The notes beneath the pieces were generated by a model that ran no database searches, was not told the DNA's origin, and saw nothing but the letters and a program-made list of their open reading frames with translations. From Candidatus Methanosuratincola sp. (GTDB lineage: Archaea; Thermoproteota; Methanomethylicia; Methanomethylicales; Methanomethylicaceae), in the NCBI GenBank assembly GCA_029907755.1, contig JARYLH010000024.1, positions 1 to 14,576 on the forward strand: a stretch of DNA of 14,576 nucleotides, in the 5' to 3' direction. Positions 13,547 to 14,576 of the stretch are shown piece after piece. Positions within the stretch are counted from its first letter, which is position 1, and each line of letters opens with the position of its first letter. Both the position numbers and the translations under genes were made by a program.

Positions 13547-13556
13547 AAATATAAAT
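13547..13556 (-). promoter_or_regulatory. TATA box of the DUF134 gene
   Basis: ATTTATATTT on the minus strand is close to the archaeal consensus. Its centre is about 26 bp before the ATG at 13526, so the mRNA should lack a leader. Confidence 0.65.
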
Positions 13557-13570
13557 CGCTTATGGAAAAA

Positions 13571-13975
13571 TTATGGATAAGAGATCCTGTGTTTCACGAC
13601 CGTGCCCCTGTCAGTCAGAAGGTACAGGAAGTAGTCCGCCCCTTCAGGATCTAGGCTGAACCCTATCGGGATGTAGGACTGGGAATTGGCTGCGACCTGC
13701 TTGGGTGGGGAGAACTCTTTTGAAGCGACCGTGATGCCTGACTGTATCTTTACCAGGCTTGCCGACTTTATTGCTACCTGCTGGTCGAGCGAGGATGTCA
13801 CATTGACCCCGACAAGTGTATTCGTCCTCCTGTTCAGCTCAACGCCGCTGACGCTCATGCCGGTCTCCTCAACCAGTGCAGCCTGCTGCCCCCTGAGGTA
13901 AAGCGCAGCTGCCGCCGATATGATGACTCCTGCGATGACTATTGTGATTATTGCTGACGCGCGCTTGGAGACCAT
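13571..13975 (-). CDS. Membrane-anchored exported protein, possibly pilin-like
   Basis: The 134-aa product starts VSKRASAIITIVIAGVIIS, with a hydrophobic helix at about 8-27. The rest is a beta-rich extracellular domain (GVELNRRTNTLVGVNVTSS, GADYFLYLLTDRG). The SKRA|SAII arrangement resembles a class III (type IV pilin) signal peptide, which would be cut before the hydrophobic helix. A plain N-terminal anchor is the alternative. No Cys is present. The ATG at 13975 follows a GGAGG at 13983-13987 that abuts the stop codon of the upstream membrane-protein gene, showing translational coupling within an operon. The function is unknown; a pair of a polytopic membrane protein and an exported subunit suggests a shared envelope role. 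Confidence 0.7.
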   Translation of the reverse strand: MVSKRASAIITIVIAGVIISAAAALYLRGQQAALVEETGMSVSGVELNRRTNTLVGVNVTSSLDQQVAIKSASLVKIQSGITVASKEFSPPKQVAANSQSYIPIGFSLDPEGADYFLYLLTDRGTVVKHRISYP

Positions 13976-13987
13976 CTTTGCCGCCTC

Positions 13988-14576
13988 CTAGTGGAGCATG
14001 GGGCCGCCTGTAAGCACTTGGAATATCGCCGGTATGAGTGCAACCGTCCCTATCACCGCGAAGACAAGCGCTATGGTGACTAGCTTCTTCATCGTGTCGT
14101 TCCCGACTGTCTCCATCTCCTTGACCTTGAGGGTGTAATGCCTGACCACGAACCCCCAAAGCACTAGCGCAATTGAGAGCCCGTAGCTGACTATCACGAC
14201 AAGGAACATCGGCGCGTCGTGGAATACGAAGCAGTAAGGGCAGGGCACTGGTGACGTCTCTGTGAAGACGGTCCTGCAGCAGGGCACAGTCACAGGGCTG
14301 ACCGTGAAGTAGAAAGCAAGGTCGAGAATCGTGTCCAGGAGGAGAAGCGGTACAAGCAGTATGAATATCTTCGATAGTGAGGGAAGCAGCGGGCTCCCCT
14401 TGACCCTCCGGTTAAGGAGGTCCAGCACAAGCCAGATCCCGTATGCGAAGATCACCACAAGCTTCACGCCTGTGTCCATCCAGGAGTAGGGGCTCCCCGC
14501 CTGGCTGACCCCGAACTGGCACATCGCCCCCGGTATAAGCGGTATCAGACTCTCGTTCGTAGCCCAAAAGAGCCCG
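13988..14576 (-). CDS. Four-helix membrane protein, N-terminus beyond the window
   Basis: The frame stays open from the first internal ATG (14524) to the window end (GLFWATNESLIPLIPGA precedes it), so the gene is probably cut at its 5' side. From that ATG there are 178 aa. Hydrophobic helices lie near 20-38, 53-74, 106-127 and 147-170. Between helices 2 and 3 a loop carries PCCRT and PCPYC (C82, C83, C95, C98), with another Cys at position 2, suggesting disulfides or metal binding. Helices 3 and 4 are joined by a charged segment (KVKEMETVGNDTMKK). I do not recognise the family. The stop codon touches the ribosome-binding site of the downstream exported protein, so the two are co-translated. 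Confidence 0.7.
   Translation of the reverse strand, partial: GLFWATNESLIPLIPGAMCQFGVSQAGSPYSWMDTGVKLVVIFAYGIWLVLDLLNRRVKGSPLLPSLSKIFILLVPLLLLDTILDLAFYFTVSPVTVPCCRTVFTETSPVPCPYCFVFHDAPMFLVVIVSYGLSIALVLWGFVVRHYTLKVKEMETVGNDTMKKLVTIALVFAVIGTVALIPAIFQVLTGGPMLH

Noticed and set aside
1..14576. CRISPR array, insertion sequence or transposase
   Set aside because: No regularly spaced direct repeats and no transposase-like product were seen. The only long near-identical segments are the two tRNA-Thr genes.

Overview
The window reads as a stretch of archaeal chromosome. The evidence is: TATA-like boxes about 26 bp upstream of starts, two of which predict leaderless mRNAs; a tRNA-Met with an intron after position 37; tRNA genes without encoded CCA; poly-T terminators; and families typical of archaea (a COG1031 radical SAM enzyme, a UPF0251/DUF134 regulator, an MM0924-type Sm-like protein, archaeal-style RpiA and ThiL). 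GC is fairly high except for the AT-rich upstream region of the large surface-protein gene. Lineage cannot be fixed from the sequence; a TACK-type archaeon is plausible but unproven.

Layout. 1-2936: three co-directional genes encode a zinc-ribbon protein (5' end outside the window), a charged helical protein and an SPFH protein with three C-terminal zinc ribbons. This resembles the bacterial PspA/YdjGHI membrane-stress module. 2937-3640: terminators, a small Sm-like protein, tRNA-Thr(TGT) on the minus strand and an intron-containing tRNA-Met on the plus strand. 3639-5421: rpiA and mscL on the minus strand, with msrA divergent from mscL. 5422-6294: a sparse region with a weak small ORF in a hairpin-rich stretch, a likely 50-residue two-helix membrane protein, and an AT-rich promoter zone.

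6295-8850: a secreted, Cys-rich protein of 851 residues, rich in N-glycosylation sequons. It carries what looks like a thioester (TED/TQxA) domain, then beta-sandwich, SdrD/Cna-B-like and 'GFW' modules. It ends in a poly-T terminator. 9023-9096: tRNA-Thr(CGT), nearly identical to the first tRNA-Thr. 9179-11905: thiL and a COG1031 radical SAM/HhH protein, in one transcription unit. 11945-13180: uspA and uppP, apparently an operon with a leaderless first gene. 13215-14576 (minus strand): a DUF134 regulator, then a two-gene unit for a membrane protein (cut by the window end) and a pilin-like or membrane-anchored exported protein.

Many of these genes concern the cell envelope and stress: SPFH/zinc-ribbon module, MscL, MsrA, UspA, UppP, the surface protein and the exported pair. 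The observations most worth following are the predicted internal thioester in the surface protein and the SPFH/zinc-ribbon/helical module at the left edge.
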